This document shows positions 14,199 to 21,942 of a DNA stretch of 31,130 nt, one piece after another. The stretch lies in NCBI GenBank assembly GCA_021738105.1, contig JAIPCS010000010.1:1-31130 (forward strand). The letters run 5' to 3'. The notes beneath the pieces are model-generated. The model saw only the letters and a list, made by a program, of their open reading frames with translations. It ran no database searches and had not been told where the DNA came from. A program made the translations under genes and the position numbers. Origin of the DNA: Sulfuritalea sp. (GTDB lineage: Bacteria; Pseudomonadota; Gammaproteobacteria; Burkholderiales; Rhodocyclaceae). Position 1 is the stretch's first letter. Each line of letters opens with the position of its first letter.

Positions 14199-15716
14199 TC
14201 ACTTGTTTACCGGCATCACAAACTCGGGACCTTTGGATTCGGATCCGGGCCAGCGCTGCATGATGCTCTTGTAGCGGGTGTAGAAGCGCACACCTTCTTC
14301 GCCGTAAATGTGATGGTCACCAAACAGGCTCGCCTTCCAGCCACCGAAGGAGTGCCAGGCCATCGGTACGGGTATCGGCACGTTGATGCCAATCATGCCG
14401 ACTTCTATTTTTTGAATGAAGGCCTGCGCCGTGCCACCGTCGCGGGTGAAGCAGGCGACACCATTGGCGAAACTGTTGCGATTGATCAGTTCGACGGCGT
14501 CGGCAAAGGTGGCGACACGCACCACGCACAGTACCGGGCCGAATATTTCGTCTCGATAAATACTCATCTCGGGCCGGACATGGTCGAACAAGCTGGGATT
14601 GAGGAAGAAGCCCTGTTGCAGTTCCGGAGTCAATCCTTTGCGGCCATCCAGTGCCAACGTGGCACCTTCCTTGACACCGGCCGCGATGTAGCCGGCCACC
14701 TTGTCGCGATGAACCGCCGTCACCAGTGGCCCCATATCCATTCCTGCCGTATCGCCAGCGCCGACTTTCAGATGCTTTGCGCTTTCGATGACGCGTGCCA
14801 CCAGCTCGTCGGCACAACTACCGACTGCGACTGCGACCGATATCGCCATGCAGCGCTCACCTGCCGAGCCATAGGCCGCACCGATCAGTGCATCGGCCGC
14901 GCCGGCAAGGTCAGCGTCGGGCATGACCACCATGTGATTCTTCGCCCCTCCCAGCGCCTGTACCCGTTTGCCGTGAGCAATGCCGGTCTGCTGGATGTAT
15001 TGGGCGATCGGTGTCGAACCGACGAAGGACACCGCCTGCACGTCCGGATGCTGAAGCAGGGCGTCGACCGCCTCCTTGTCGCCCTGCACGACATTGAAAG
15101 CGCCTGCCGGCAGTCCGGCCTCATGCAGCAATTCGGCAGCGAACATTGAAGGCGATGGATCGCGCTCCGAAGGTTTGAGCACAAACGTATTGCCGCAGGC
15201 GAGCGCCATCGGCGCCATCCACATCGGCACCATGAACGGGAAATTGAAGGGCGTGATGCCGGCAGCCACGCCCAGCGGCATTCTCTGGTTCCAATGATCG
15301 ATACCGCCGCCTATGCCGTAGGAGTGCTGGCCCTTGAGCAATTGGGGAATGCCACAAGCGAACTCGATGACTTCCAGTCCGCGCTGCACTTCCCCCAACG
15401 CATCCGGTAGCGTCTTGCCATGCTCGGCGCTGAGCAGCCTGGCAATGTCATTCGAATACCGCTCCACCAAATCACGAAATTTGAACATCACTTTCGCCCG
15501 CCGTTGCGGTGCCGTCGTGCCCCAATCGGCCGCCGCCGCGAGGGCTGCGCTGACAGCACGGTCGACATCGGCGCGTGACGCCAGCGCTACCTGCCTTGCG
15601 ACGCGGCCCTGTGCCGGGTTGAATACGTCGCCGCATCGGCTGCTATCGCCGGCATCGGCCTGGCCGTCGATCCAATGACCGACACGATCGGCGGCATTGA
15701 TGAATTGCAGACTCAT
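14199..15716 (-). CDS. mmsA: CoA-acylating methylmalonate-semialdehyde dehydrogenase
   Basis: A 505-residue cytosolic aldehyde dehydrogenase. It converts (methyl)malonate semialdehyde, NAD+ and CoA to propionyl- or acetyl-CoA, CO2 and NADH, in valine, beta-alanine and inositol catabolism. Motifs: T-P-F-N158-F-P (oxyanion Asn), the nucleotide loop F-V-G-S-T, and catalytic C289 in G-E-R-C-M-A-I. Ordinary ALDHs have E-L-G-G at the general-base site; here it is A-L-G-G-A-K-N, typical of the CoA-dependent MMSDH family. An upstream in-frame ATG exists at 15758, but ATG 15716 has GAGGAAA at good spacing. By chance or conservation, L-K-V-G-A-G-D-T is encoded by a sequence close to the dispersed 24-bp motif (14746-14768). 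Confidence 0.93.
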   Translation of the reverse strand: MSLQFINAADRVGHWIDGQADAGDSSRCGDVFNPAQGRVARQVALASRADVDRAVSAALAAAADWGTTAPQRRAKVMFKFRDLVERYSNDIARLLSAEHGKTLPDALGEVQRGLEVIEFACGIPQLLKGQHSYGIGGGIDHWNQRMPLGVAAGITPFNFPFMVPMWMAPMALACGNTFVLKPSERDPSPSMFAAELLHEAGLPAGAFNVVQGDKEAVDALLQHPDVQAVSFVGSTPIAQYIQQTGIAHGKRVQALGGAKNHMVVMPDADLAGAADALIGAAYGSAGERCMAISVAVAVGSCADELVARVIESAKHLKVGAGDTAGMDMGPLVTAVHRDKVAGYIAAGVKEGATLALDGRKGLTPELQQGFFLNPSLFDHVRPEMSIYRDEIFGPVLCVVRVATFADAVELINRNSFANGVACFTRDGGTAQAFIQKIEVGMIGINVPIPVPMAWHSFGGWKASLFGDHHIYGEEGVRFYTRYKSIMQRWPGSESKGPEFVMPVNK

Positions 15717-15848
15717 GGTTTCCTCTATTCCTTTAAAACGGGCTTCAATGCCCCACATTGCAACGTGATGTCAGCCTGAAGTCAAGCGGCCTGGGTGCCG
15801 CCCGGAGCCTGATTCACATAGGTTTCGCGCAACCGGCAAGAACATTCC

Positions 15849-15877
15849 TTGCACGGACCGTCCGCGTATGGCAGAAT
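15849..15877 (+). promoter_or_regulatory. possible tRNA-Asp promoter
   Basis: TTGCAC (15849-15854) and CAGAAT (15872-15877), 17 bp apart, would start transcription about 10 nt before the tRNA. The -35 match is weak. Confidence 0.4.
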
Positions 15878-15893
15878 GCGCGCCTTCGTTCGA

Positions 15894-15970
15894 GGAGTGG
15901 TAGTTCAGTTGGTTAGAATACCGGCCTGTCACGCCGGGGGTCGCGGGTTCGAGTCCCGTCCACTCCGCCA
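15894..15970 (+). tRNA. tRNA-Asp (GTC)
   Basis: A complete 77-nt cloverleaf. Acceptor arm GGAGTGG/CCACTCC, D-arm with AGTTCAGTTGGTTAGAA, anticodon GTC at 15928-15930 in a CCTGTCACG loop, T-arm with GGTTCGAGTCCC, discriminator G and genome-encoded CCA (15968-15970). Its 3' half is a plausible attachment site for the island on its right, which carries a P4-type tyrosine integrase. Confidence 0.97.
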
Positions 15971-15984
15971 AGTACATCGCAACG

Positions 15985-16006
15985 ACGCCCCTTTCGGGGC
16001 GTTTTT
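15985..16006 (+). terminator. rho-independent terminator of tRNA-Asp
   Basis: Perfect stem ACGCCCC/GGGGCGT with a 4-nt loop, followed at once by TTTTT. It begins 15 bp after the tRNA CCA. Confidence 0.88.
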
Positions 16007-16013
16007 GCTTTCT

Positions 16014-16032
16014 TACCCACATTTCTACCCAC
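16014..16032. other. possible integrase/excisionase arm sites
   Basis: TACCCAC occurs at 16014-16020 and again at 16026-16032, 12 bp apart, about one helical turn, 44 bp inside the presumed island boundary. Short direct repeats at this place often bind the integrase arm domain or an AlpA-type excisionase. Not proven. Confidence 0.4.
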
Positions 16033-16361
16033 GTCGCTTTTTTGGGCTGGATTGCCGTCCTGCCAGGACTGACTTTCGGTGGGAATGACTCTCTGACCGC
16101 TCCGTCACGGGTCTTGCTGATAACCCCGCAAGCCCCGCGCCGTCGCTACTGCGTCGCGTACTCAACCACCGCCGTCGCGCGAAAGAACTGCGCCACGGCT
16201 CAGTGCCTCCGATCACCGCCTGACCTCCTGCCCCGCCGCCGCTGCACCACTGCGCTGGCCAGCAAAAGACCGCTCGCCAGCTTGCGGCTTGCAGGCGGCT
16301 ACCGTGTCGGGTGCTCCACCACGCCAGAGGCTGGGCCACTGGCTTTGTCTCTCCTGCTATC

Positions 16362-16385
16362 GCCGTGTCGCCAGCGCCGACTTTT
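16362..16385 (-). repeat. 24-bp dispersed motif inside copy A
   Basis: Reverse strand AAAAGTCGGCGCTGG plus CGACACGGC. It is the positional equivalent of the motif at 28176-28199 in copy B. Confidence 0.85.
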
Positions 16386-16541
16386 GCGCATGGCTGGCTT
16401 GGGTGCGTGCTGCCCGCCGCCTGCGCCGTCAGCTTCGCTCACGGCTTCGTCGGCTACGTCAGGGAAATCCCGAATCGGTTCGCTGTGCTCAATGCACCCA
16501 GCGCGCTCCCGGGTAAATGCTTCGCTGCGCTACGCATTGAA

Positions 16542-16641
16542 CATAACAGCCTCTTACGCAAAGTCGGGCCAGTCGCTGCGCAAGCTCCGCTTGGTGGCCC
16601 GACCGCTGCGCGCCCTGCGGGTTCGCGTAAGTGCAGTTATG
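16542..16641 (+). ncRNA. nested hairpin in copy A (structured repeat core)
   Basis: Outer arms 16542-16559 and 16625-16641 pair as CATAAC...CTTACGC with GCGTAAG...GTTATG. The inner perfect 9-bp stem is GTCGGGCCA (16563-16571) with TGGCCCGAC (16595-16603). In copy B both stems are kept with paired changes (CTTACGC/GCGTAAG to ATTACCC/GGGTAAT, and loss of one G and its partner C). This points to selection on structure, either as RNA or as folded single-stranded DNA. No promoter was identified, so a transcribed RNA is only one possibility. Confidence 0.55.
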
Positions 16642-16798
16642 TCTTGCGCCCCTACACGGCCAACAGCGTCATTCGGCGCTGCGCGTGGGTTCAGTCAGCG
16701 CTGCGCGGTGGGTGGCTTACGCTCAACCTTTTGGGCCGCGCTTCCGCGCCTGCCGGCGCGCGCGCTGACCGGCCTTGCCGGGCAGTCAGTTGATAGAT

Positions 16799-16822
16799 AC
16801 CGTCCCACCAGCGTCGACTTTT
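16799..16822 (-). repeat. 24-bp dispersed motif at the end of copy A
   Basis: Reverse strand AAAAGTCGACGCTGG plus TGGGACGGT, a two-base variant. It lies 5 bp from the primase stop codon and marks the repeat boundary. Confidence 0.75.
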
Positions 16823-16826
16823 CGGG

Positions 16827-19376
16827 TTACTCGCCCCGGCTGGCGCGCAGATACGCCGATGTCTCGACAGATTCGCTCATCGCCCCAACAGAAACCGACG
16901 AAACCGGCAATACCGACGAAGGCGATTCGACGACCTCGATGCGCCACCGTTCCGCCGAGCCGTTCCCCGTGGCACGCACGATGCGCAGGCCATTGACGAT
17001 GCGGCCGGCGTGGCGACGAATCCACCAGCCCAGCTTGCGGCGGTTGATCTCGCCGCGTTCTGCGGCGATGTCGTGCAGCACCTCGCGCAATTCGGATGCT
17101 TGGTCGTACATGCCGACCGTGCGATTCACTGCCTCACGCACCATCGCGGGCGTCTTGCCGAAGGTGGCAAACCAGGCTTGCAGCAGGCGCGACAAGGTTT
17201 CGCGGTCGGGGTCTTCGGCCATCGCCTCGAATACCGAGGCCGTCGGATCGGCGCAGCCCAGCCATAGCAGCGGCTGACGGCACAGTTCCGACCAGTCGCC
17301 ATAGCTTGCCAGCGACTTGCATTGCGTCTTCGGCTTGCCGGCGACGATCCAGGCGCGGATGATGGTCAGCGCCGCCGAGACAAAGCGCCCACGCTCGCGC
17401 AGCACGTCACGCACGAGATCGGGCCGGGTGAAGCTGCGGGCCGCAGGCACTTCGCATTGCGGCGACAGGCGAATCGTCAGGCAGCGCCGCGTCATGTCCT
17501 GCACCGGGCCGACGTTGTTGCCGCTCGACAGGAACAGCGCGCGCGTTCCGACGGTGGCGGTTTTCGAGACGCCGAGAATGCGCCCGCTCATGAACTCGGA
17601 TGTCAGTGCCGTGCACAGGCTCTTGTGCGCGACCAGATCGCCGGTCAGGTTGTCGAACTCGACCACGGCCGGGGCGCGCAGCAACTCGGCGAGAAGGAGT
17701 TTGCGGCATTCCTCGTCATCGGCAGGAAAGCTGGTGGGTGTGCCGCGCTGCGGGGTGGCGAAAGCGGTAATCAGTTCGCACAGGTAGGACTTGCCCGAGC
17801 CGACCATGTGGGCGCGCACATGGAACATCGGCGCAACCGGCAGGCTGGGGCGCACGGTGGCAGTGAGCATCGCCGTGAGTGCTGCCGCGCGATCCACTTC
17901 ACCGGCAAAGCTGAACTCGGCCAGCAGATCGTTGAGCAGTGCCAACGCGGCCTCGGCCTCGATACGGCTGGGTGCATCGGGAACCGCGAAGTCCCGCGCA
18001 TTGAACACGCCGAACATGCCGGTGGCGGCATCGTAGCCGGGTGCCGTCATCAGGCTGCCATCGGGGCGCAAATAGGGCTGGCGCGTCAGGCCGGCCAGCA
18101 CGGGCAGATGCGGATAGCTGGTTGAGTCGAAGAGCACGCCGGCATGACGGGCGGGTGGATCGGTACGCACCCAATCCTGCGCGCGGGCGTCGTAGCGCTC
18201 CCACAGCGCCGCACCTGCCAGCGAGCGCACCAGTGCCTGCTGCGTCACATCCTGAATCCGCGTCTCGCGCGTGCCGGGGTCGGTGACCACGGTAACGATC
18301 AACCCGCCGCGCTGGTAGTGCCGGCGCGATTGCGCCAGCTCGCGCTCGGCGGCATCGACGACGCGGTGAATCTCGCCGGCAACAATGCGGATGGTCGGCT
18401 TCATCCGGGCCGCATTGATCTCGATGCCAAGGTAACCGAGCAGATCGCGGATATGCCGCTCGGCGCAGTGGCCGTGCAGGCACTTGAAACCGCCGATGGG
18501 CCAGTTGTCGTCGGGCTCGAAATAGGCCGTGCCGCCATCGACCGCGCCGGTGTGCTCATCGACCCACGGGCAGGTGATGTCGTGCTTGCCGTCGCCCAGC
18601 GGCACCTTGTAGAGGCCGCGTTCGCGCAGCGCGGCGAGCACGGCGTTTTCATCGGGGCGCGGGATCAGGACCGGATCGCCATCGTCGGGGCGGGTTGAGT
18701 GGCTGCGTGTCGCTGTCTTCTTTGCCCGTTCCGTTTGCCCCATCTCCAGTTGCAGGCCGGCGACCAGATCGGAGACCGAGTAGCGTAGATCGGGTGTCCA
18801 CGTCACCATGTGGCAGACGAACGGCGGCGCGTGCTTGCCATTCACCGCCACCGGCAGCCGGGCCAATCGCGCACGCGGGCCGTTCGCGCCGGGGTCGCAC
18901 AAGCCGGCGGCGACGATGGCATTCATCAAGCGGTCGGCGAGCAGGCCATCGGTCAGCGGTTCCGCCAGCAGATAGCCGGCCTGATGGTTATCAGGCGAGG
19001 TTTCCAGCAGCCAGGTCGGCGGCAGCGTCAGCCGTTCCATCGGCACCTTGCCGCCGATGTCGTCGAGCATTACCACATGCAACGCGACGAACTGCGCCTT
19101 GCGGCGGCGATACTCGCCCGCATCATCGGGGCGGAAGGTGGCCAGCGAGAAATAGTTGTTGGCGTCGGCCGACAGCGCAGTAGTGCCGTCCTGCCAGCGC
19201 CGACTTTTCCAACCGGCGGGTGAAACAGTCGCCGGGTTGCCGGTAAAGCTGGTGACCACCGGCGCCACGTCGCCGCTCAGGCCAGCGAACAGCGTGCGCA
19301 GGAATTCGTCGTTACCGACGGTTTCACCGGTTTTATCGGTTTCCGGCGGATCGGGTGGGAAATCTGTCGTGCTCAT
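16827..19376 (-). CDS. primase-helicase of the island (RepB-like primase plus AAA-type ATPase)
   Basis: An 849-residue replication protein. The N-terminal third (about 25-220) resembles the RepB-like primase region of phage/plasmid enzymes, with V-M-L-D-D-I-G and R-A-R-L-A-R-L-P-V-A-V-N-G-K. A Cys/His-containing segment is near residues 270-330 (C-P-W and C-L-H-G-H-C). The C-terminal ATPase has Walker A in G-S-G-K-S, Walker B in V-V-E-F-D-N, and a sensor-like S-S-G-N-N. It probably drives replication of the excised element. ATG 19376 with AAGGGGG upstream is preferred to 19427, which would overlap alpA. Oddly, residues 57-64 (K-S-R-R-W-Q-D-G) are encoded by a copy of the dispersed 24-bp motif read in frame. 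It is the last gene of the leftward block. Confidence 0.82.
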   Translation of the reverse strand: MSTTDFPPDPPETDKTGETVGNDEFLRTLFAGLSGDVAPVVTSFTGNPATVSPAGWKSRRWQDGTTALSADANNYFSLATFRPDDAGEYRRRKAQFVALHVVMLDDIGGKVPMERLTLPPTWLLETSPDNHQAGYLLAEPLTDGLLADRLMNAIVAAGLCDPGANGPRARLARLPVAVNGKHAPPFVCHMVTWTPDLRYSVSDLVAGLQLEMGQTERAKKTATRSHSTRPDDGDPVLIPRPDENAVLAALRERGLYKVPLGDGKHDITCPWVDEHTGAVDGGTAYFEPDDNWPIGGFKCLHGHCAERHIRDLLGYLGIEINAARMKPTIRIVAGEIHRVVDAAERELAQSRRHYQRGGLIVTVVTDPGTRETRIQDVTQQALVRSLAGAALWERYDARAQDWVRTDPPARHAGVLFDSTSYPHLPVLAGLTRQPYLRPDGSLMTAPGYDAATGMFGVFNARDFAVPDAPSRIEAEAALALLNDLLAEFSFAGEVDRAAALTAMLTATVRPSLPVAPMFHVRAHMVGSGKSYLCELITAFATPQRGTPTSFPADDEECRKLLLAELLRAPAVVEFDNLTGDLVAHKSLCTALTSEFMSGRILGVSKTATVGTRALFLSSGNNVGPVQDMTRRCLTIRLSPQCEVPAARSFTRPDLVRDVLRERGRFVSAALTIIRAWIVAGKPKTQCKSLASYGDWSELCRQPLLWLGCADPTASVFEAMAEDPDRETLSRLLQAWFATFGKTPAMVREAVNRTVGMYDQASELREVLHDIAAERGEINRRKLGWWIRRHAGRIVNGLRIVRATGNGSAERWRIEVVESPSSVLPVSSVSVGAMSESVETSAYLRASRGE
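19185..19208 (-). repeat. 24-bp dispersed motif within the primase gene
   Basis: Reverse strand AAAAGTCGGCGCTGG plus CAGGACGGC, a full match to the core. It is read in frame as K-S-R-R-W-Q-D-G (residues 57-64), in a loop between predicted structured parts. Confidence 0.85.
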
Positions 19377-19386
19377 GATCGCCCCC

Positions 19387-19629
19387 TTATGCCGCCAACT
19401 TGCGGGCGGCTTCGAGCTTGGCGACAAGATCGCGAATCTCGGCTTCGGTCTTGCCGGCGATGCGGGCCGAGTTGAGCGCGGTCACTTCCGAGGCCGGCCA
19501 GCCCACGGCGCGCAGGCCGATCTGCACCGGGTGCGTGAACAGCCCCTGCTGGATGTCGAGATAGTGGGCGCTGCGCGAGCGGGCACGTTCGCGGAGCACG
19601 GCGGGAAGGCGGAGGATGGTAGTCGTCAT
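19387..19629 (-). CDS. AlpA-family regulator
   Basis: An 80-residue DNA-binding protein of the AlpA/MerR-like winged-helix type. It starts with I-L-R-L-P-A-V-L-R-E-R, has the helix-turn-helix region R-S-R-S-A-H-Y-L-D-I and the family's hallmark P-V-Q-I-G-L-R-A-V-G-W. AlpA proteins activate integrase or excision genes in P4-like elements. The C-terminal helix (residues 50-80) ends the domain. ATG 19629 is chosen, with GAGGTG 6 nt upstream, over an ATG at 19659. It sits 10 bp before the primase gene, so the two are co-expressed. The TACCCAC repeats near the tRNA are possible targets. Confidence 0.85.
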   Translation of the reverse strand: MTTTILRLPAVLRERARSRSAHYLDIQQGLFTHPVQIGLRAVGWPASEVTALNSARIAGKTEAEIRDLVAKLEAARKLAA

Positions 19630-19727
19630 GTTGGCACCTCGTTGGGCGTTGTTGAACATGACGTGCTTTTTCTGCCGGGTAGGGTGCTACCCCGCAAGCT
19701 ACCTCGCTGACACGGCGCAAAGCCGCA

Positions 19728-20537
19728 TCAGCGCTGGGACTTCGGTTTCTTCTGGGTAGCCCCCTTGGGTGAAAGATTGAACCAGTTGGCGGGCTGGTCG
19801 GTCGTTTCCTCCTTCAACAACTGCTTGATGCGTTCGACGGTAATGCCTTCCTCTTCGGCCAGCACCTGATTGAAGTTGCGCTTGCCTGCTGCCTTCAATT
19901 CATTGCGACGCCTACGCAAGCGCTCGCGCCGTTGCTCGGCGGATTCCTGATCGCCAGCCGCCGCCACGGGGTTATCGACGCAGCGCAGCAGCGCCCGCCG
20001 CTCAATACTCAAACCCTTGTCGCCAAGTTCCAGCACATCGGCCACCGGCAAACTGCGGCCGGCGATGGTCAGCCGCAATTCATTCTCGATGCCGAGCACG
20101 ACATGCGCAGAACCCTTGGCCCCCTTGAGCACGCCTACATCCCACCGCCGGGCAGTCGTATCGCTGCCAGATCGCCGGATGCCGAGCAGCCGCGCCAACA
20201 CATCCGCCACCCGCTCCGGCGAAGAAGTCCATTGCTCCAACAGATCGCGGGCGATGGCGACACGCGCTACATCGTCGCGCTTGTCGCAGACCACGAAGGC
20301 GCGCAGGGTGCCGCTGGATGTCGTGGCGATCTCCACAGGCATCAGGCAGTCTTCCTCGCAACCGGGGCAGGTCAGGGTATCGGCCGGCGGTCCCTTGACC
20401 AGCAAGCTCTCGGCCTTGAGTCGTGCCAATGCCGCTGCTGGCCATTCCGCCAGCTCGCGCTCGGAGAACAGCGCCACCTCACCCGCCTCCGCTGCAAGGC
20501 GGTCGAGCAAGGTCGGCAGTGCATCGGCAAAATTCAT
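19728..20537 (-). CDS. conserved-looking hypothetical protein with CxxC-type zinc knuckle
   Basis: A 269-residue protein I do not recognise. Residues 57-64 (C-P-G-C-E-E-D-C) could bind zinc. The middle part is mixed alpha/beta. The C-terminal 90 residues are strongly basic and helical (R-R-E-R-L-R-R-R-R-N-E-L-K), followed by a helix-turn-helix-like stretch V-E-R-I-K-Q-L-L, suggesting nucleic-acid binding. Its ATG overlaps the stop of the upstream gene (ATGA), so the two are translationally coupled and probably work together. It lies 98 bp before alpA. A role in replication, partition or regulation of the island is likely but not shown. Confidence 0.6.
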   Translation of the reverse strand: MNFADALPTLLDRLAAEAGEVALFSERELAEWPAAALARLKAESLLVKGPPADTLTCPGCEEDCLMPVEIATTSSGTLRAFVVCDKRDDVARVAIARDLLEQWTSSPERVADVLARLLGIRRSGSDTTARRWDVGVLKGAKGSAHVVLGIENELRLTIAGRSLPVADVLELGDKGLSIERRALLRCVDNPVAAAGDQESAEQRRERLRRRRNELKAAGKRNFNQVLAEEEGITVERIKQLLKEETTDQPANWFNLSPKGATQKKPKSQR

Positions 20538-21760
20538 AAAGTCGGCGCTGGCGAGACGGCGTTATCCTCGGTCGCCGCGCTCTCGGTCGGCTCTTTCGGC
20601 TCGATGCCCGAAGCCTCCAGCATCGCGCGCAGCTTCAGGCCGATCTCGTCGTGCTTGAGCGAGCAGGAATTCGGCCACGAGATGGTGAATGGCACCGTCT
20701 TGGCCGGTGCCGTGGCATCCACCTTCACCGAGGCCGTGAGGCCGACCTGGCTGATCTGATATTCATGGCGCGGCAGCGATGGCGTGAGCTTCTCCAGCAG
20801 GGCATAGACCGCCTTGGGGTCGTGCTTCGGGTTGGCCTCCAGCGTGATCTTCTTGTCCTTGCCCAGTGTCAGCCGCAACTTGTTCACCGCTACATGCTCG
20901 ATGCCGCTGGCGGCATCCCAGGTGAAGCCAAATTCCTTGCGCCGCAAGGGGAACAGGTCATAGACGCGGCTGTCGGCCGGGTCTTCCGGCAGTTCCGCGC
21001 ATTTCAAAATCGTCTCGGCAAAGATCGCCTGCATGGCTTCCGCCGTCTTCCGGTCGCCGGGCAGGTGCAGTTCGAGCCGGCCGTCCTTGGCATCCCAGAC
21101 AAAGACGATTTCAAAGGGCGGATGGCGCGCTTGCAGCGCCAGCTCGTCGCCATCCCATTCCGGCGCGTTTTGCGCATAGTCCTCGGGGAAGGCGAAGAAG
21201 TATTCCCGCTCGCCGCGCCGGTAGGGTTCCACCCGGCAACGTTTCGCTCGCCCCTCGGTGACCTGGAAATAGGCTTTGACTGCATCCGATAGCGCTGCGA
21301 TGTCGGCCGGCTCGGTGGCCGCCTTCACCTTCGGCAGGTTCTTGCGCTTGCGCCAGTGGCTCAGGGTGTCGGCGTGGTAGAGCCGCGTTGCGCCCTTCCA
21401 CAGATGCGGATAATCGAGAAACGTCGTCATCGCCCGCTCGTGGTGGCCGGGCAAGGCCATCAGCAGGGCGACGAAGGCGTGATGTTCGCCGTCCTCGTCC
21501 ATGTGAAACAGCGCCTCGTCGATGATCGCCTTGACGCCCTTGTCATTGCTCATGTCGCTAATCGCGCGCAAGTCCACCTCCATCGGCGCGCGCTGCGCTT
21601 CCGGCAGCGTCATCCACGCCTCGAACAGCGGTTCGATCTTGGTTTCCTTGATCGCCGTGAAGTCGAAGTCTTGCAAGACATCGCGTGCCGCGAAGTAGCG
21701 GGCGAGCATGGCGTTCGGCGTGTTGCGAAAGAAATCGCGGGGCGAGTAGTGGCGGGTCAT
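20534..21760 (-). CDS. hypothetical protein, first gene of the leftward island operon
   Basis: A 408-residue soluble protein of unknown family. The N-terminal half is helical (M-L-A-R-Y-F-A-A-R and H-H-A-F-V-A-L-L-M-A-L-P). The C-terminal half alternates beta strands and charged loops and is Lys/Glu rich near the end. There are no Walker, nuclease or membrane motifs. A strong Shine-Dalgarno (AGGAGG) lies 6 nt before ATG 21760. It overlaps the next gene by 4 bp and diverges from the restriction-modification operon, sharing the 21761-21864 intergenic region. The pairing with the CxxC protein is the best clue to function. Confidence 0.6.
   Translation of the reverse strand: MTRHYSPRDFFRNTPNAMLARYFAARDVLQDFDFTAIKETKIEPLFEAWMTLPEAQRAPMEVDLRAISDMSNDKGVKAIIDEALFHMDEDGEHHAFVALLMALPGHHERAMTTFLDYPHLWKGATRLYHADTLSHWRKRKNLPKVKAATEPADIAALSDAVKAYFQVTEGRAKRCRVEPYRRGEREYFFAFPEDYAQNAPEWDGDELALQARHPPFEIVFVWDAKDGRLELHLPGDRKTAEAMQAIFAETILKCAELPEDPADSRVYDLFPLRRKEFGFTWDAASGIEHVAVNKLRLTLGKDKKITLEANPKHDPKAVYALLEKLTPSLPRHEYQISQVGLTASVKVDATAPAKTVPFTISWPNSCSLKHDEIGLKLRAMLEASGIEPKEPTESAATEDNAVSPAPTL
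20537..20560 (+). repeat. 24-bp dispersed motif at the junction of two island genes
   Basis: AAAGTCGGCGCTGG plus CGAGACGGC covers the last codons of the 408-residue gene (…S-P-A-P-T-L) and touches the start codon of the next gene. The motif therefore contributes coding sequence and the coupled stop/start. Confidence 0.8.
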
Positions 21761-21794
21761 GCGGGCCTCCTGAGAGTTCTACATGTCATGAATA

Positions 21795-21823
21795 TTGGAT
21801 TATGCCGGACTCCCCGATACACT
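21795..21823 (+). promoter_or_regulatory. probable promoter of the restriction-modification operon
   Basis: TTGGAT (21795-21800) and TACACT (21818-21823) with a 17-bp spacer. The predicted start near 21830 gives a leader of about 35 nt before the ATG at 21865. Confidence 0.5.
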
Positions 21824-21842
21824 ACCGGACTTCAACGATACA
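21805..21842 (+). promoter_or_regulatory. tandem direct repeats over the R-M promoter (possible operator)
   Basis: The composite CCGGACT-N3/4-CGATACA occurs twice (21805-21821 and 21825-21842), about two helical turns apart, covering the -10 and predicted start. Such repeats often bind a regulator that delays restriction relative to methylation. No C-protein gene is seen, so the 25-codon product, a methyltransferase or the AlpA-like protein are possible binders. Confidence 0.4.
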
Positions 21843-21864
21843 AATGCCATGTAAAGGGGAAGCG

Positions 21865-21942
21865 ATGGTTACTTGCAGGACCGCCACGACGAGATTTCGC
21901 ATTCCCAGCCTGAAAGAGGAACTGCGCGTCGTCGTCCCATGA
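21865..21942 (+). CDS. 25-residue leader peptide of the R-M operon
   Basis: A short reading frame beginning M-V-T-C-R-T-A-T-T-R and ending V-V-V-P. AAAGGGG lies 5 nt upstream, the best Shine-Dalgarno of the operon. Its TGA overlaps the ATG of the first methyltransferase (ATGA), so translation of the leader would load ribosomes on the methyltransferase. The peptide is basic and has no known domain. It could simply couple translation, or be the remains of a longer gene. Confidence 0.5.
   Translation: MVTCRTATTRFRIPSLKEELRVVVP

Larger units (their letters stand above)
16093..16822 (+). repeat. large non-coding repeat, copy A (inverted relative to copy B)
   Basis: No gene is supported between 16040 and 16826. 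Segments 16093-16210 and 16362-16716 align with the reverse complement of 28327-28200 and 28199-27857. About 150 bp at 16211-16361 is absent from copy B. Both copies carry the 24-bp motif inside, and again at the outer end (16799-16822 here, 5 bp from the primase stop). A further degenerate copy of the motif is at 16054-16076. The conserved part folds into a long hairpin (16542-16641). Confidence 0.85.

Noticed and set aside
14746..14768. A further copy of the 24-bp motif inside mmsA
   Set aside because: The encoded K-V-G-A-G-D is a conserved stretch of the methylmalonate-semialdehyde dehydrogenase family, so the match is probably chance similarity. It is not counted among the eight copies.
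14109..15149. Long rightward reading frame opposite mmsA
   Set aside because: Antisense to a clear gene, with no recognisable domain or ribosome site.
16042..17277. Long rightward reading frame of about 410 codons opposite the primase end
   Set aside because: Low-complexity Arg/Ser/Pro composition, no start site, no domain. It runs through the non-coding repeat and then antisense to the primase.
19677..19692. GGGTAG/CTACCC hairpin upstream of alpA as a terminator
   Set aside because: No U-tract on either strand. Stem only 6 bp, so no function assigned.
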